A DNA stretch of 64,000 nt from assembly GCA_030248225.1 (NCBI GenBank), contig JASANE010028077.1, positions 21,978 through 85,977 of the forward strand, read 5' to 3'. Positions 1 through 10,800 of the stretch are shown here, one piece after another. This stretch comes from Trileptium ribeirensis. Its lineage: Eukaryota > Nematoda > Enoplea > Enoplida > Thoracostomopsidae. Made by a program: the position numbers and the translations under genes. Below the pieces are notes generated by a model that was not told the DNA's origin, did not search any database, and saw nothing but the letters and a program-made list of their open reading frames with translations. Each line of letters starts with the position of its first letter. Position 1 is the first letter of the stretch.

Positions 1-1754
1 GCTTCGGGCACAGCCAGCTTTGGCAACGGAAGGGTCTTCTGAAGGTCAAATGTAATAAATAAGCTGTCGCCACCAGCCGCTCGCGCCCGGTCCTGCTGCA
101 TCGCGTCATACGCCACCCTTGCTGCTTCGCAATGTTCCTCATACCCGTCACCTTTTGCTTCACAAACACTGCAGATGTCTGTCCGCGGATGGGAAAACGA
201 CAAGTTGAATTCCGTATTGAACACTTCGGTGTAGTACCATAATGACACTGCATGTGGGTGCGCGTCCAAATACATCTTATACATACTGCTAATCGACAAA
301 ACGGGACTGAGATACCGGCGGAGGGGGTTTTTTGCTCTGGAATAGTGGCTTGCCACCGGCGGGAAGCTGGCTATATGATCAATCACAGTTTGACGAACTT
401 CTTTTGGAACGCGATTGGGTCGGTTGGCATGCTTTCCCGTTGCTGATGGTAGTAGAGCCGGGTTACCCTTTTTGATTGTGGCAGAGCGGATTTTTTTGAT
501 GGTGGCAGTGCTAATGGCGAGAAGTCGAGCGAGGGCCGGCTGACACACTGCAAATTCTTTGTCGCCAATAGTAACAAAACTGTGCCAAGTACCCGTTCTG
601 ATTGGCTCATCTTTTTTTGTTCGCTTCACATCTTGCCGCCGTTGAGTTGAATAGACAAATTGACGTTTCCCGTTCTTGTCAAGTTCGTGGTGGTAGTAAT
701 CGAAGATCGCCTGTCTCATTTCACTGTCGATCTTGGTGTTGCATTTGTGGAAGCACTCTTGTCCTTCACAGAGAGGAATGTTCATTGGAGCCGTCTTTCC
801 GGCGATTTCCTTGCCTTTCGCATTACAGTGCGGAAGGCCCCTTTGTACAGATTCCCGAAGCAAATTTTTCTTCCAACGAGTCGGATCCCGCGCCCGCTTT
901 CGCGCACGACCACGTGCGCCACCGGTACCACCTTCGTCATTGTGACCGCTGTCGTCATCTGGACCACCGTCACCCGCGGGACCACTTTCGTCATCTGGAC
1001 CACCGTCACCCGCGGGACCACCATCACCCGCGGGACCACTGTCGTCATCTGGACCACCATCACCCGCGGGACCGTTCTCGCGCGAGAGCTTGTCGCCACC
1101 ACGGCGACGTCTGGCGATGCGGCACCCCTTGCGTCGCTTCCTTGGTGGTGTAGGAAGATACTCCGAGTCTGAGCTAGATTTACTAGAGCTAGACTGCGTT
1201 GCTTTTCGTGGCAGTGCTGTGAACCGCTGGGAAGTGAACGGCGCCTTGTCAACCATACTGTCATAACGATGTATCTGCATTCCACCTACGTAGATAGCGC
1301 CGCCATCGCTGTCGTTGTCGTCTTGATCATCGGCGCTAATGCGGCCGTCGCTGAGGCCGTCGATACTGTTCGACACAATTGATGCCAAGTCTACCACCTT
1401 GAGCGAGGCTGACAATGTTGTTGCAATGTTTGATGGGAGCGTCGGTATTGCTTTCAATGTGTCAATGATGTCATATCGAGAAGTTTCTGCGTCGTACCAA
1501 ATTAAGCAGTCGATTCCGTGTTGCATATTTTTGTTCCGGACTCGGAGCAGTCGAGGAAGATGTTTCCCGTCGAAGGGAATCAGGGACGATTTTGCTACGT
1601 ACATGTAGGTGTCATCTCCGAAATAATAGATAAAAACTTCTCCATGCTTTTTAGCGGGTCCTTTATAGGCGCTACCTTCAGGTTCGATGCTGACGGGCAA
1701 ATGCGTGCGTGCCAGGCACGAATGCCAAAATAATGAGCCGATTTTATATGCCAT
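1..1754 (-). CDS. PWWP plus DUF7869-type transposase-like protein (partial, intact frame)
   Basis: An uninterrupted frame of 584 codons starts at ATG 1754-1752 and leaves the window at base 1, so the C-terminus is missing. An in-frame stop (1766-1764) lies just upstream, which supports this start. Residues about 3-62 resemble a PWWP domain (EVFIYYFGDD...MYVAKSSLIPF). An acidic and basic linker follows, with a Gly/Pro/Asp repeat at about residues 229-280. Then come a Cys cluster (CEGQECFHKC, near 330), a KHANRPN...SHYSRAKNP...RRYL block (near 455-490), a second Cys motif (CSVCE, near 527) and FITFDLQKTLPLPKL at the end. The order matches element C. Function in transposition is inferred, not shown. 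The intact frame suggests a young copy. Confidence 0.85.
   Translation of the reverse strand, partial: MAYKIGSLFWHSCLARTHLPVSIEPEGSAYKGPAKKHGEVFIYYFGDDTYMYVAKSSLIPFDGKHLPRLLRVRNKNMQHGIDCLIWYDAETSRYDIIDTLKAIPTLPSNIATTLSASLKVVDLASIVSNSIDGLSDGRISADDQDDNDSDGGAIYVGGMQIHRYDSMVDKAPFTSQRFTALPRKATQSSSSKSSSDSEYLPTPPRKRRKGCRIARRRRGGDKLSRENGPAGDGGPDDDSGPAGDGGPAGDGGPDDESGPAGDGGPDDDSGHNDEGGTGGARGRARKRARDPTRWKKNLLRESVQRGLPHCNAKGKEIAGKTAPMNIPLCEGQECFHKCNTKIDSEMRQAIFDYYHHELDKNGKRQFVYSTQRRQDVKRTKKDEPIRTGTWHSFVTIGDKEFAVCQPALARLLAISTATIKKIRSATIKKGNPALLPSATGKHANRPNRVPKEVRQTVIDHIASFPPVASHYSRAKNPLRRYLSPVLSISSMYKMYLDAHPHAVSLWYYTEVFNTEFNLSFSHPRTDICSVCEAKGDGYEEHCEAARVAYDAMQQDRARAAGGDSLFITFDLQKTLPLPKLAVPE
915..1068 (-). 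repeat. In-frame 36-bp tandem repeat (GPAGDGGPDDDS units)
   Basis: Within the element A protein the unit GPAGDGGPDDDS (or DDES) is present about four times, one copy shortened. The repeat keeps the reading frame and forms an acidic, probably disordered linker between the PWWP-like and Cys-rich parts. Element B carries a different in-frame repeat in a comparable place. Confidence 0.85.
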
Positions 1755-2104
1755 CACTATATATTACACTTTTTATTACGATCTACTACTATTTAGTGCT
1801 CACACAGATATTATTTCTAAACACATGTTTTCTATTTATGGTTCGAACCCAATGATTTTGAAGGGAAACAACAATTTACACGTAAAAAACTGGTCTGGCG
1901 GTGCTACTTTGCTTTGGTTTTAACCCAGCCATTTTTAAATGGCATATTTTGTATGGCGAATGCATGGTGTGTATTGGATTTAACCTAGCTACATTTTCAA
2001 TCAAAACTATATTCCTAGATCATTGGGTTCGATATTGTCATTATTATATTTATTTATATCTATTGCATTATATATAATAATTATTTTTATCTTTTTAGTA
2101 TATT

Positions 2105-2269
2105 ATGAGTTATATATATTGTGAATCATTGTCGTTGAGAAGCCGACGATTTGTCAAAGTATGAGTTATAAGTTGCTGATAATTGTCGCTCAGAAGCCGA
2201 CGAGTTGTCCAAATATGAGTTATAAGTTGCTGATCATTGTCGCTCAGAAGCCGACGAGTTGTGAAGGCC
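2105..2269 (+). repeat. Three tandem ~55-bp units
   Basis: Three adjacent copies of a 54 to 56 bp unit each start ATGAGTTATA and contain GAAGCCGACGA. The second and third are almost identical; the first is more diverged. They lie between the start of the element A gene and its terminus, a likely regulatory or transposase-binding region (inference). Confidence 0.85.
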
Positions 2270-2464
2270 GTGAATTAGCCTGGCGTATGCTATAAATAGT
2301 AAAACAAACAAATTCTTGGTTGGAATTACAAATATATTAAACTTAAACGTTAAATACTGGCGTTTCCGAGGTTCATCATGTTTTAATAATAATAATATAT
2401 TAGTTTAATATTATTATAAACTGTCTTGCATAGATTTGGAATTGTGAATGTTGCATCTGCGTAG

Positions 2465-2665
2465 GGCAAAAACTAGCTATTTAACAAAAACTTTGACAAA
2501 TAGATGCTTTTTGCACTGAGGACCCATTGGAAATTCACCAGTGCAAAAAGTAGCTATCTAACGTATTGTCACATAGCTACTTTTTGCACTGAGCATAGTC
2601 TTCATTATGTCAATTAGATACCACTTCTCGATTCGAATTTCTGCAAATAGCTACTTTATGCCCTT
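2465..2665 (+). repeat. Subterminal repeats of element A
   Basis: At least four copies of GCAAAAAGTAGCTAT occur in both orientations, at about 2465, 2543, 2573 and 2645; the last forms the element end. Multiple subterminal copies of a terminal word are common in hAT, CACTA and MULE transposons, where they bind transposase. The same role here is inferred. Confidence 0.7.
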
Positions 2666-4347
2666 GAAACCATGCCCATGTGAAAGAGCGTAAAAATATG
2701 TATAGTAGGATATTTAAGTCAAAATAACCAAAAATGTCAAATAGATATTTTTTGCCAAATAAATATCAAAGGTACACCAAAATATAACAATAACCATAGA
2801 AATAACATGAAAATCCAATGGAATTACATAAAGATGTGTGCCTTTATGGTCGTAATCCACGAAACGAAATTGGTATAAATATGGTATGATGAATATATAT
2901 ACAGGTAGAACAATACACATACGATTAAGGGTACAAATCGGATATACGGAATCGATATAATAAAGTTATCAATCCGAATATGTGTGTTTAAGAAAAACGA
3001 TATGAATGGGTATATAACAATCGAAATGATCACGGTGATAACTAGTCGGTAGTGGAACTACATTTGTGAGCGGAGCTTGGGCTATGGCATTACGAATGTA
3101 CTCAATTTTATGTTCTTCAAATAACTACATTGCATAGGGCTTTATCATTGGTAAAAATATTATATTTGAATTCTTCGACCCAAAAAACCCTATAATGGTT
3201 TAATCGAAACGATTCTATTTCAATAAATAACACAAATATTGCAAAATTCTCTATTTTAGCTGCATAAGCTTAGCTAATTAGCTAATTACTAATTAACCAC
3301 TCAAAATTTTTAATCCCAAATATCAGGTGCACACTCTGACATGATAGGCTAACAAAAAAGTTTTTTAAAATCGGTTCAGTGGTTCTTGAGATCCGTCGGA
3401 CCGAACTAACGAACGGACGTACATCGACTTTTTTGGTCACAGACAGAAAATAAAAACGTTTCGCTCGGCTTCGCCTCGCTCCGCTCAATAAACGGATCAA
3501 GTACGCGAAGGGTGCCTTTATGGCAAACAAACAGAATGCTACAAATAATAACAATACCATACAAATTATATACGCCAATGAGTGCCTTTATGGCAATACA
3601 AAACGGTATATGATACGACAAATAACAGTAATGATAATACAACAAGTATCCATTCCTGAAATAGTAACACTACCCATTCTGATCACGAAAATGTCGGCGG
3701 TGCAGGCCAACTACTTGAAATAAATATAGTTGCATAGCTAGACTATCGGGTCTAGTGATACTTGATTTACGATGTACATAGAGATAATCAAATCTATTCC
3801 AATTACATATGTATACACTTGTACGGAGACGGGGAAATGGCTTCGTGTCCTTTCGGAGCCATTCACGTAGGGTAATCCACTTCGAGAGATATCCGTGGCT
3901 AAATTTGTAAATGTTGGCCATTAGACTGTGGCCAAGATTAACCTATCTTGTAATGATCCAGGATGGATCTGTTACACTAGTAACTTGCATACAAAGATGA
4001 AACGGAGCAATCGTGGTTTCATTTGTAAGTTATCACTTTGTTTAATCACCTGTAACAGGCGGTGTTTGATGTAAATACAAGCATAAAGCCTATTGAACCC
4101 TGAATTCATTTAAAGTTCTAAAACCTCGTCGACCCTAAACCCATCGAAAACAATTGACATCGCGGATATTCTTGATGACCTGTACGCAATACGTAACCAG
4201 ACAAATGAAGACTGGCTTATTCTGTTCATTGACGCTAATCCCAATGAAAATACATAAAATAAGCACCCTGCACTGTACAACAGACAATGTATAATTCTGG
4301 AAACCAGGTTCACTGACCCTAAACCCATTGAAAACATCTGAAAAGAC

Positions 4348-4350
<3 letters not shown>
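2666..4350. repeat. AT-rich noncoding DNA with diverged dispersed repeats
   Basis: No gene is recognised. About 3230-3490 (GCTAATTAGCTAATTACTAA next to CGCTCGGCTTCGCC) has an inverted relative at 44060-44480. The phrase TGCCTTTATGGC at 2838, 3509 and 3582 recurs near the centre of the palindrome at 59.2-59.6 kb. About 4080-4340 repeats CCCTAAACCCAT and shares diverged sequence with 10980-11200 and 14700-14815. Short reading frames here look like chance. Confidence 0.5.

Positions 4351-4434
<84 letters not shown>
4351..4434. repeat. (TA)n microsatellite
   Basis: Nearly pure TA dinucleotides, with two ATGTATG or ACAT interruptions, run up to the left end of the CCGGAA-family MITE. A second TA run follows its right end (5609-5666), so the MITE landed in a TA microsatellite or the run expanded afterwards. 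Confidence 0.95.
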
Positions 4435-5605
4435 CAGGGAGTAACCGGAATTCCGGTTCCGGTTCCGGCGAAAATCGTGTTCCGGTTGCGGTTCCGGCAA
4501 AGGGCAAAAACCATACCGGAACCGGAATTCCGGTTTAAAAATTTTGTTTGAAATTTTCCACGTTTTTTGCTTCATCCTGTAATCCAAACATATGTAATAT
4601 ATTATACAATGATCAAGCTCCAATACAACCAAGCAAAAGAAAAGATTAACTAACCAATTTGCCCTGTGAAACGTAAGTAGGGCACATAATTTGAGCAGGA
4701 ATTTTTCATAATAACCTGTAGCAGTTTGTTAAATCAAAGCCAGGTCGATGCTTGTAGCAGCTATTTTACACATCCAGAAGTCTGTGGGATACGTTTGAAT
4801 TAAACCGGTCCAACTCGCTAACAGAGTATGGCTTACGCAGAAGTACTTAGGGTATGCTTGGCTAACATAAATTGCGTCAAGCACCCGCCAGTGCGCTTGT
4901 AAACTCGGTAAATCAGTCTAAATTGAAGTAAACTAACATTATCTGCAACGCAGCTAGAAACTGCTTTCTTGGCAATGAACTGTATTTATTGTAACTGTGC
5001 GAGCAGTATCACAGTGTGTCTCATTTATAGCATTCTGATTAGAAAGTTATTATCATTATGCTCTAACTGACGGGCACTGTTTGTCCAACGCTAGCCTAAC
5101 CAGTGTCTCTGACCACTGATCAGAAAATTACCTTCTAACTATTATTTTCTCTTAGAATCATATAAACCAATAATTTTAAGTTTCCTACAGAAGAACATGC
5201 AACAGACGTATGTGTAGTAAAGGGAGGCGACTGGAGACAGAGCGAAAGTGTGTATTCTACGCTCCTACCTTTGTAAGCACATTCGATTTGCTGCAGTATA
5301 CGCAATGGTGTATAGTGGAAGACATTTTGTGCTCTGAATGTCCAAAAACCGACATATTTGATCGATAAATAAATATTATTAGCTTCCTCAGTCTTTAAAG
5401 TTTCAGAAAGGCAATAATACCATCGCAATACATTAAGTTTAATGTAAAAGTTATTTTTAATACATTTTAAATCCACTATACCTTAATTTCTTCCGTCATC
5501 TGTTTTACTATATATAAATTTCGAAGACTAGGTTCCAGTTCCGGTTTAAATGGACGGTTCCGGTTGCTGGTTCCGGTTCCGGTAAATTTCGGTTCCGGTT
5601 ATTCC

Positions 5606-5608
<3 letters not shown>
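4435..5608 (+). mobile_element. CAGGG/CCGGAA-family MITE, copy 1
   Basis: The ends are inverted repeats: CAGGGAGTAACCGGAATTCC on the left, and CAGGGAATAACCGGAACC read inwards from the right. Both subterminal zones are built from reiterated CCGGAA/TTCCGG words. The 1.17-kb interior has no coding sequence that I recognise. CAGGG ends suggest a hAT-like origin, and copy 38452-39791 has an imperfect 8-bp duplication. Here the target is TA-rich, so a duplication cannot be read. This copy supplies the empty site (about 5064) for the Tc1-like MITE inserted in the 38-kb copy. Confidence 0.85.

Positions 5609-5666
<58 letters not shown>
5609..5666. repeat. (TA)n microsatellite
   Basis: An uninterrupted TA run directly abuts the right end of the MITE. 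Confidence 0.95.
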
Positions 5667-5669
<3 letters not shown>

Positions 5670-6909
5670 TGATGTACTCTAAATAACCAACAGGTGGCAT
5701 TTGTTTAGCATACGAAAAACCAATATACCAATATAACTGATGTCTTGTCCGAAATTATAATACATAAGTAAACAAATACTTAAACAATTTGGGAATCTGG
5801 TTCATTGATCATACTCTAGATAACAAAACCACCGTGTTCGACACGCTTGATAACCCAGATAACCCAGCAGATCCTTATTTGACATCACAAACACACTAAT
5901 AATATAACCAAATTTTAAAATGTGTTAGCTCTGGTACGGGGTCAACACACCATATTGGGCTTACAGAGGACCAGCCGATGGTTCCACAAATACCGTGATG
6001 AACTGATTCCGGATACAGATCTCCTTTACAAAATGACGCCTTTATCTCGACATATGGACTGCGACATAGGTACTAGTATGGCCAAAATTAGCAACAAAGT
6101 GCCCTTAAAACAGTAGTTGATCATTTTTGGCTGGGAAGGTGACGTAGAAGCTACTAGCGTTCAGCTAAAGTGCACATCATGATCACTTTTCCATGTAACA
6201 AAAAATACCGAAATCCATTAACCTGAGAATATGTCATATAAAAATAACACGATACTCAATAAAATTTTTTTTACAATTTTCTCTGCAGCGCATACAGTGG
6301 AAACTCTTCTCGCTCCGTTTCAAAAATCACTATAATACATGTCGTAAAACTGCTCAATAATTCAAAAATACTGTTCGTGCGCGAAGTCGCTACTTGCTAC
6401 TCTTGCCACGCATCGGAAAGGAAATTGATCTACCGAATTTTAACCACATCCAATTTTTCCTCTTCCTTGATCGGATTTCTCCTGTTTTCCCTGTATTAGC
6501 TGTTAAATTACCCATTTTCCTGATTTCTATGTTTTCCCAAGTCGCGCGAGAACCCTGACATTATTGTAATTGCCACAATGGCTGACAACTCATGGCTAAC
6601 AAGACTGAACTTTCCGGTTTTTTTCTAATGAGGTAGCACAACTCAAACTGACCCTAGTCCGAGCGCGACGGAGTTGCTGCCTGGATAGCTTGCTGCCCTG
6701 GCACGAGTATTGCATATCCTTTCTCAGTGTAGTATAAAATGACGTCCAAGCACAATACTTAAGTACGCAGGCCTATAGCAAAAAACTATAAAGATAAATG
6801 CCAAACGTTTGACCACAATCTATGCACTATTTCCGAACAAAAAATGACACAATTCAACAAAGTACTACGGGTTGGGGTGTCACTACGTGATATTCATTTG
6901 TGAAACAGC
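5667..6909. other. Intronic or flanking DNA without a recognised gene
   Basis: No coding exon can be supported. About 6290-6340 carries a GAAACGGAGCGA-type repeat also seen at 10205. A weak minus-strand resemblance to an acyl-CoA synthetase exon near 5940-6060 is recorded under rejected items. Confidence 0.4.
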
Positions 6910-7633
6910 TAGAGGTGAGATTTTAAGCCCGTAGCCCGGCCCGGCCCGCGTTTCGAAACGGGCCGGGCCGGGCCTACTTTTTCAGAAAAAGCCCGTTTAG
7001 GCCCGTTGGAAAACACAATCATTTTATACATTTTATGTGGTGATGGTCAGTCACCAATGTTTCCAATTATAACTTAGATTCGAGAATTTGGATCTCAACT
7101 GCCTGGCGCCACTCATATGGACGCATGTTATTTGTATTTTTGGGTGGGTTGAGCTTTTCGTTTTTATCTTGTGTGTGTATGTTATGTTGTGTCTGTGAAC
7201 ATGTTGTGAACATGTTTTGCACTAATTTAGAGTGAATCGGTTTCAAAAGCACCAATATACGAATTCTAATTGGTTATGAGTAGTTGAAACTGTCACGAGT
7301 AGAGGGTACCATTTTATAAATTTGGAGAACCCCAGGGACCCCACCTTTGATACACTCCGTCATTTGATTTCAGTCCTCAACATCGAATGCAAATTGAAAG
7401 TGTCATATAAACAGTTTATTTAAATTAAAACTATGTGTTTTTCATTAAATTAAAAAAATGGAAAACGGGCCTAAACGGGCCGGGCCAACCTTATTGGCTA
7501 ACGGGCCGGGCCGGGCCGGGCCTGCTTCAGTGTTTAACGGGCCGGGCCGGGCCTAAATTTTTTCGACACGGGCCGGGCCTAACTTTCTTGTCAACGGGCC
7601 GGGCCTGAAAATCCAGGCCCGTTCTCACCTCTA
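6910..7633 (+). mobile_element. hAT-like MITE with GGCCCG subterminal words
   Basis: The 11-bp terminal inverted repeats TAGAGGTGAGA are perfect and are flanked by a perfect 8-bp target duplication, GAAACAGC (6902-6909 and 7634-7641). This is the signature of the hAT superfamily. Within about 100 bp of the left end and 170 bp of the right end, GGCCCGGCCCG/CGGGCCGGGCC words recur many times; the interior is AT-rich with no transposase. It lies downstream of acyl-CoA synthetase exon 9 and is therefore probably intronic. Confidence 0.93.
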
Positions 7634-7763
7634 GAAACAGCCTTAGAACTGAAGAAAAAATTTCTAAAACAGGTCAACAATGTTTCAATATACTTCATCA
7701 TACAAACTAAATAGAAACGCCATGCAAAAGAAACCAAATCAAACTATCCTGCGGTAACTATAC

Positions 7764-7855
7764 CTTTATATAGTGACGAATAATTATAATTTTTGAACTC
7801 CGAATGATAAAGCATGTCAATGAACATTGTTGGAGTTCCATATACAGCTGTGCAT
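7764..7855 (-). CDS. ACSF2: ACSF2-like exon 9
   Basis: The exon follows a CGTTTTAG acceptor and ends before GTATAG. Its first base completes the split codon left by exon 8. It then encodes [20 protein letters not shown] and ten more residues ending LYK, plus one base of the next codon. YGTPTMF is a conserved block of acyl-CoA synthetases. The next exon, expected to start with the Gly-Gly/AGS-CP block, was not found. Confidence 0.85.
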
Positions 7856-10800
7856 CTAAAACGAAAGTACAATGCTCATATATTACGCATGGTCAAAATT
7901 TTACTTAGATATTCCAAGCGCAAAACTGACTGCAATAAAAAGCTGGTTGCATTTTTTGTGAGTTCTCAGTGTTACATCTTGGGTGGAAACAACTAAAATT
8001 TGGCTACAACAGAGCCATTACAACACCGTACTGAAACGACCTCTGCCAGTTAGGTATTCGCTTGCCAAAAAAGCGGCAATCTTTCTGGTGCGTAGGGTAC
8101 GTCAGAACAGTAACTTCAATTCGATTATTGCAACTGGTGGAACTTACTAAGTCCAAATGGCCAGCGCAGTCAAAATACAGTAGTGGGTTTGACTGTGGTG
8201 AACCGCCTAAAACAGTGGTGCGGCTGGACCAGTCCGCATCGCAAATCATTTCGCCCGGACCAGTCCACCCTTAATTTAGAATATTCTGAATAAATCAAAA
8301 ATAATTTGTCAGTTCCACTTACGTTAACTTTTTCTCTAACTGATACACGTTTCTTTTCATGACACTAAGAGCAAGAAAAAGAAAAACCTCAGGCTGATGT
8401 TTTCAAACGCAATATTAAAATATTACAGTTTACATTATAATTAAGGTTATCGTGTTACATATACAAATATATTGGGACGTAACTGCTGCCTACAATAAAA
8501 TTCTGTAACGCGGACCGCTATGCAGCTGAGTTAACTAAATTTTTAGTTAACAGTATGTTTTTATTTAGTCACATATAGGATTAAGAATGAAATGAAATCT
8601 ATCCGCCGTCCGAAAGGTAACAGTAATAATACTTTGATCATAGTGTAATTACATTTGAATTTAAATCATTGCATAAGCTGCGTTACCGGGCTCCACAAGT
8701 ACGTAGGGGGGCTGGCATTATAAAATGTCCACCGGTTCGTAACCCCTGGAAAAAATTTTGGACTCATCTGGTTCATCGCCACTTGGTCAAAATATTTTTG
8801 TTTCCGCTCGTTAAAAACACTACCAAATGACATACAATTTGCACAAAAATTTCGTGCCGACGACAAAAATTTCGTGAATTTTGTCAAAAGTTTTTTCAAA
8901 ATGGCTTTTTTCGCTCTTTCAAAACGTATTGGAGGCGCTTCTGATACGATTTTAACCGTTTTTCTCCTGTAGAAATGCCCCCGCCAAAAATTTCCCACCC
9001 ACTAGTCCGAACCTAGAGAGGGGCGGTTCATGAGCCGTGGCAAAATTTTCAGCGACCGAAGAGGCCAAATTTATATCATCTTATTGCGACTCCAGAACAC
9101 CCGAGGCGGCAGAGGCACCGTTAAACAGTAAAAAAACATTGCAATACAGAGGTTATTTTCATTGAATGTTTGGTTGTGTTTGCTTCAACCAAGAAATCGG
9201 AGGTTCTACACCTTAGCAAAAGTTTATAAATTGGACTGCACCCCAAAATCGGTAGCTGCGAGAGGCTTGTGTGGCGCCACAGTGACACCTTCTGGAAACT
9301 GGGTAACCACAGTCCAAAAACAGGGGGTTGGTGCAAAACCATGTTCGGCAGTTTTCCATGATGATGGGGAATATGGTGAGCGCCCTGCTATTCTTTAGTT
9401 TTCTATCACCTAGTAGTATTAATTAATCAGCTAGTATTTACTAAGATGCTAAATAATTATTGTCAAAATAGGGATCGCTGTTGACAAAATAGGGTCCTCC
9501 ATTTAACCACACTGCTCAGGAAGCCATTTGACATCATAGACTGAATCTGGAATACGGCCGGTCCGGAGCGGCCTATCTTGGACAGGTCTGGACGACTTCT
9601 GTCAAATGAAACTGCATCACTAGTTGTAACTCTATTTATTTGCTCCTCGATCGATATTCGCTCACTCGAAAAGGAGGCCGTAATGTCTGACGCGAAATCT
9701 CGATTAGCAGTACAGCTTTCAGTAACTAGCAATAACCTAATCGTATGGCACATAATTTAATGTCAAAGAGAGTAATTTGTGATATATTCATTTATTTAGG
9801 CACTAAATATTATCATCATCTGGTCCACACGATGTCTATTTCCGACTGCAAGACTAAAATAATATTTTATTGTAATAATGGAGTTATACATTACACTACA
9901 CACTTTTCTTGCTGAATAGCTTGTAGGCAAGGCAAAGCTTGGAACGACGCCGACGGGAATACTGATGTTGCACCAGTGATAGCTGAAGAAAGACTGGCAA
10001 GTACGCAACCGAAACAGTGATATAGCGGAGGAGCACAGCATATTACATCTTTCTGAAACAAACATATTATTGCTAAAATATCTTTAAAGCAAAGCTTTCA
10101 CCCAATAAATTTTAACTAGAGGAAAAAATGCCCTATACGGGCAAGAAAACGAAATGCTTATAAATTTGAAAAGTGCTGGAAAAATGCTATTTTATTATTA
10201 TCATTGAAACGGAGCGACCGAAGCGAGCGGAGTTTCCACTGAGGGCGCTAGGGAAAAAATAGTGTAAATTTCTTTTTTTGCCCGTTGCTATCATTCATGA
10301 TAAATTTTCGGATGGACGGATTTCAACAATTTTGTTTAACTGCAAAAGTAATGACGAATTGCTCTTTAGTTGAACGCAAACTGCTTCAAACCCATCTTCC
10401 TGGTCAAAAACAGGGTTTTAAGAGTTCTTTGCCTAATCTGGCCGTAAATGCAACAGTGTTTCGCAGCCCATATCGCTGGACATAGGACTCGCATCGAAAA
10501 ATGAGACCTCCAGCATAAGGTCTTTTGGGTCCACAGGTGGGTCTGAACCCAAATATTTTACGTCGACCCAAAGATTTTATGCTGGACCCACGGCAGTTTC
10601 GGGTTCGGAGGCATAGGATCAGCTAATAAATTCTATTACAAAGTGCAGGCTTTCAGCCGCTTGTCCTTGTATATAGTTGCTTCCTGGTAGTTTCATAAAG
10701 ATTTTTTGTGGGACCACTCTCTGGCCGTTGTAGGTCCGAATATGGTTAGTCGACCCTTGCCAGAAATAGCAGTTATTCAAATTTCGCAGTGTTATCGCTT

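Larger units (their letters stand above)
1..2665 (-). mobile_element. Element A: PWWP-DUF7869 transposon, left part outside window
   Basis: This is the right-hand part of a DNA transposon whose gene reads leftwards out of the window. The outer end is placed near 2665, where the sequence read inwards on the minus strand is AAGGGCATAAAGTAGCTATT. The words GCAAAAAGTAGCTAT or its complement recur at about 2465, 2543, 2573 and 2645, so the terminal word is repeated subterminally. The end resembles that of element C (shared pattern GGGCA-AAAG-GCTA-TGC). Three 55-bp tandem units lie between gene and end. The other end and target duplication cannot be seen. The transposon identity rests on the end structure and on homology to element C. 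Confidence 0.72.

Noticed and set aside
602..1285. Reading frames on the plus strand and in another minus frame, rich in H/R/D or V repeats
   Set aside because: They overlap the intact element A frame on the minus strand and arise from its repetitive Gly/Pro/Asp linker read in the wrong frames.
5922..6116. Possible acyl-CoA synthetase exon on the minus strand (CGTIGWSSVSPIWCVDP-like)
   Set aside because: The resemblance to the TVG...KIVDP block is partial, spacing is off by one, no good splice sites fit, and the exon that should come before it was not found.
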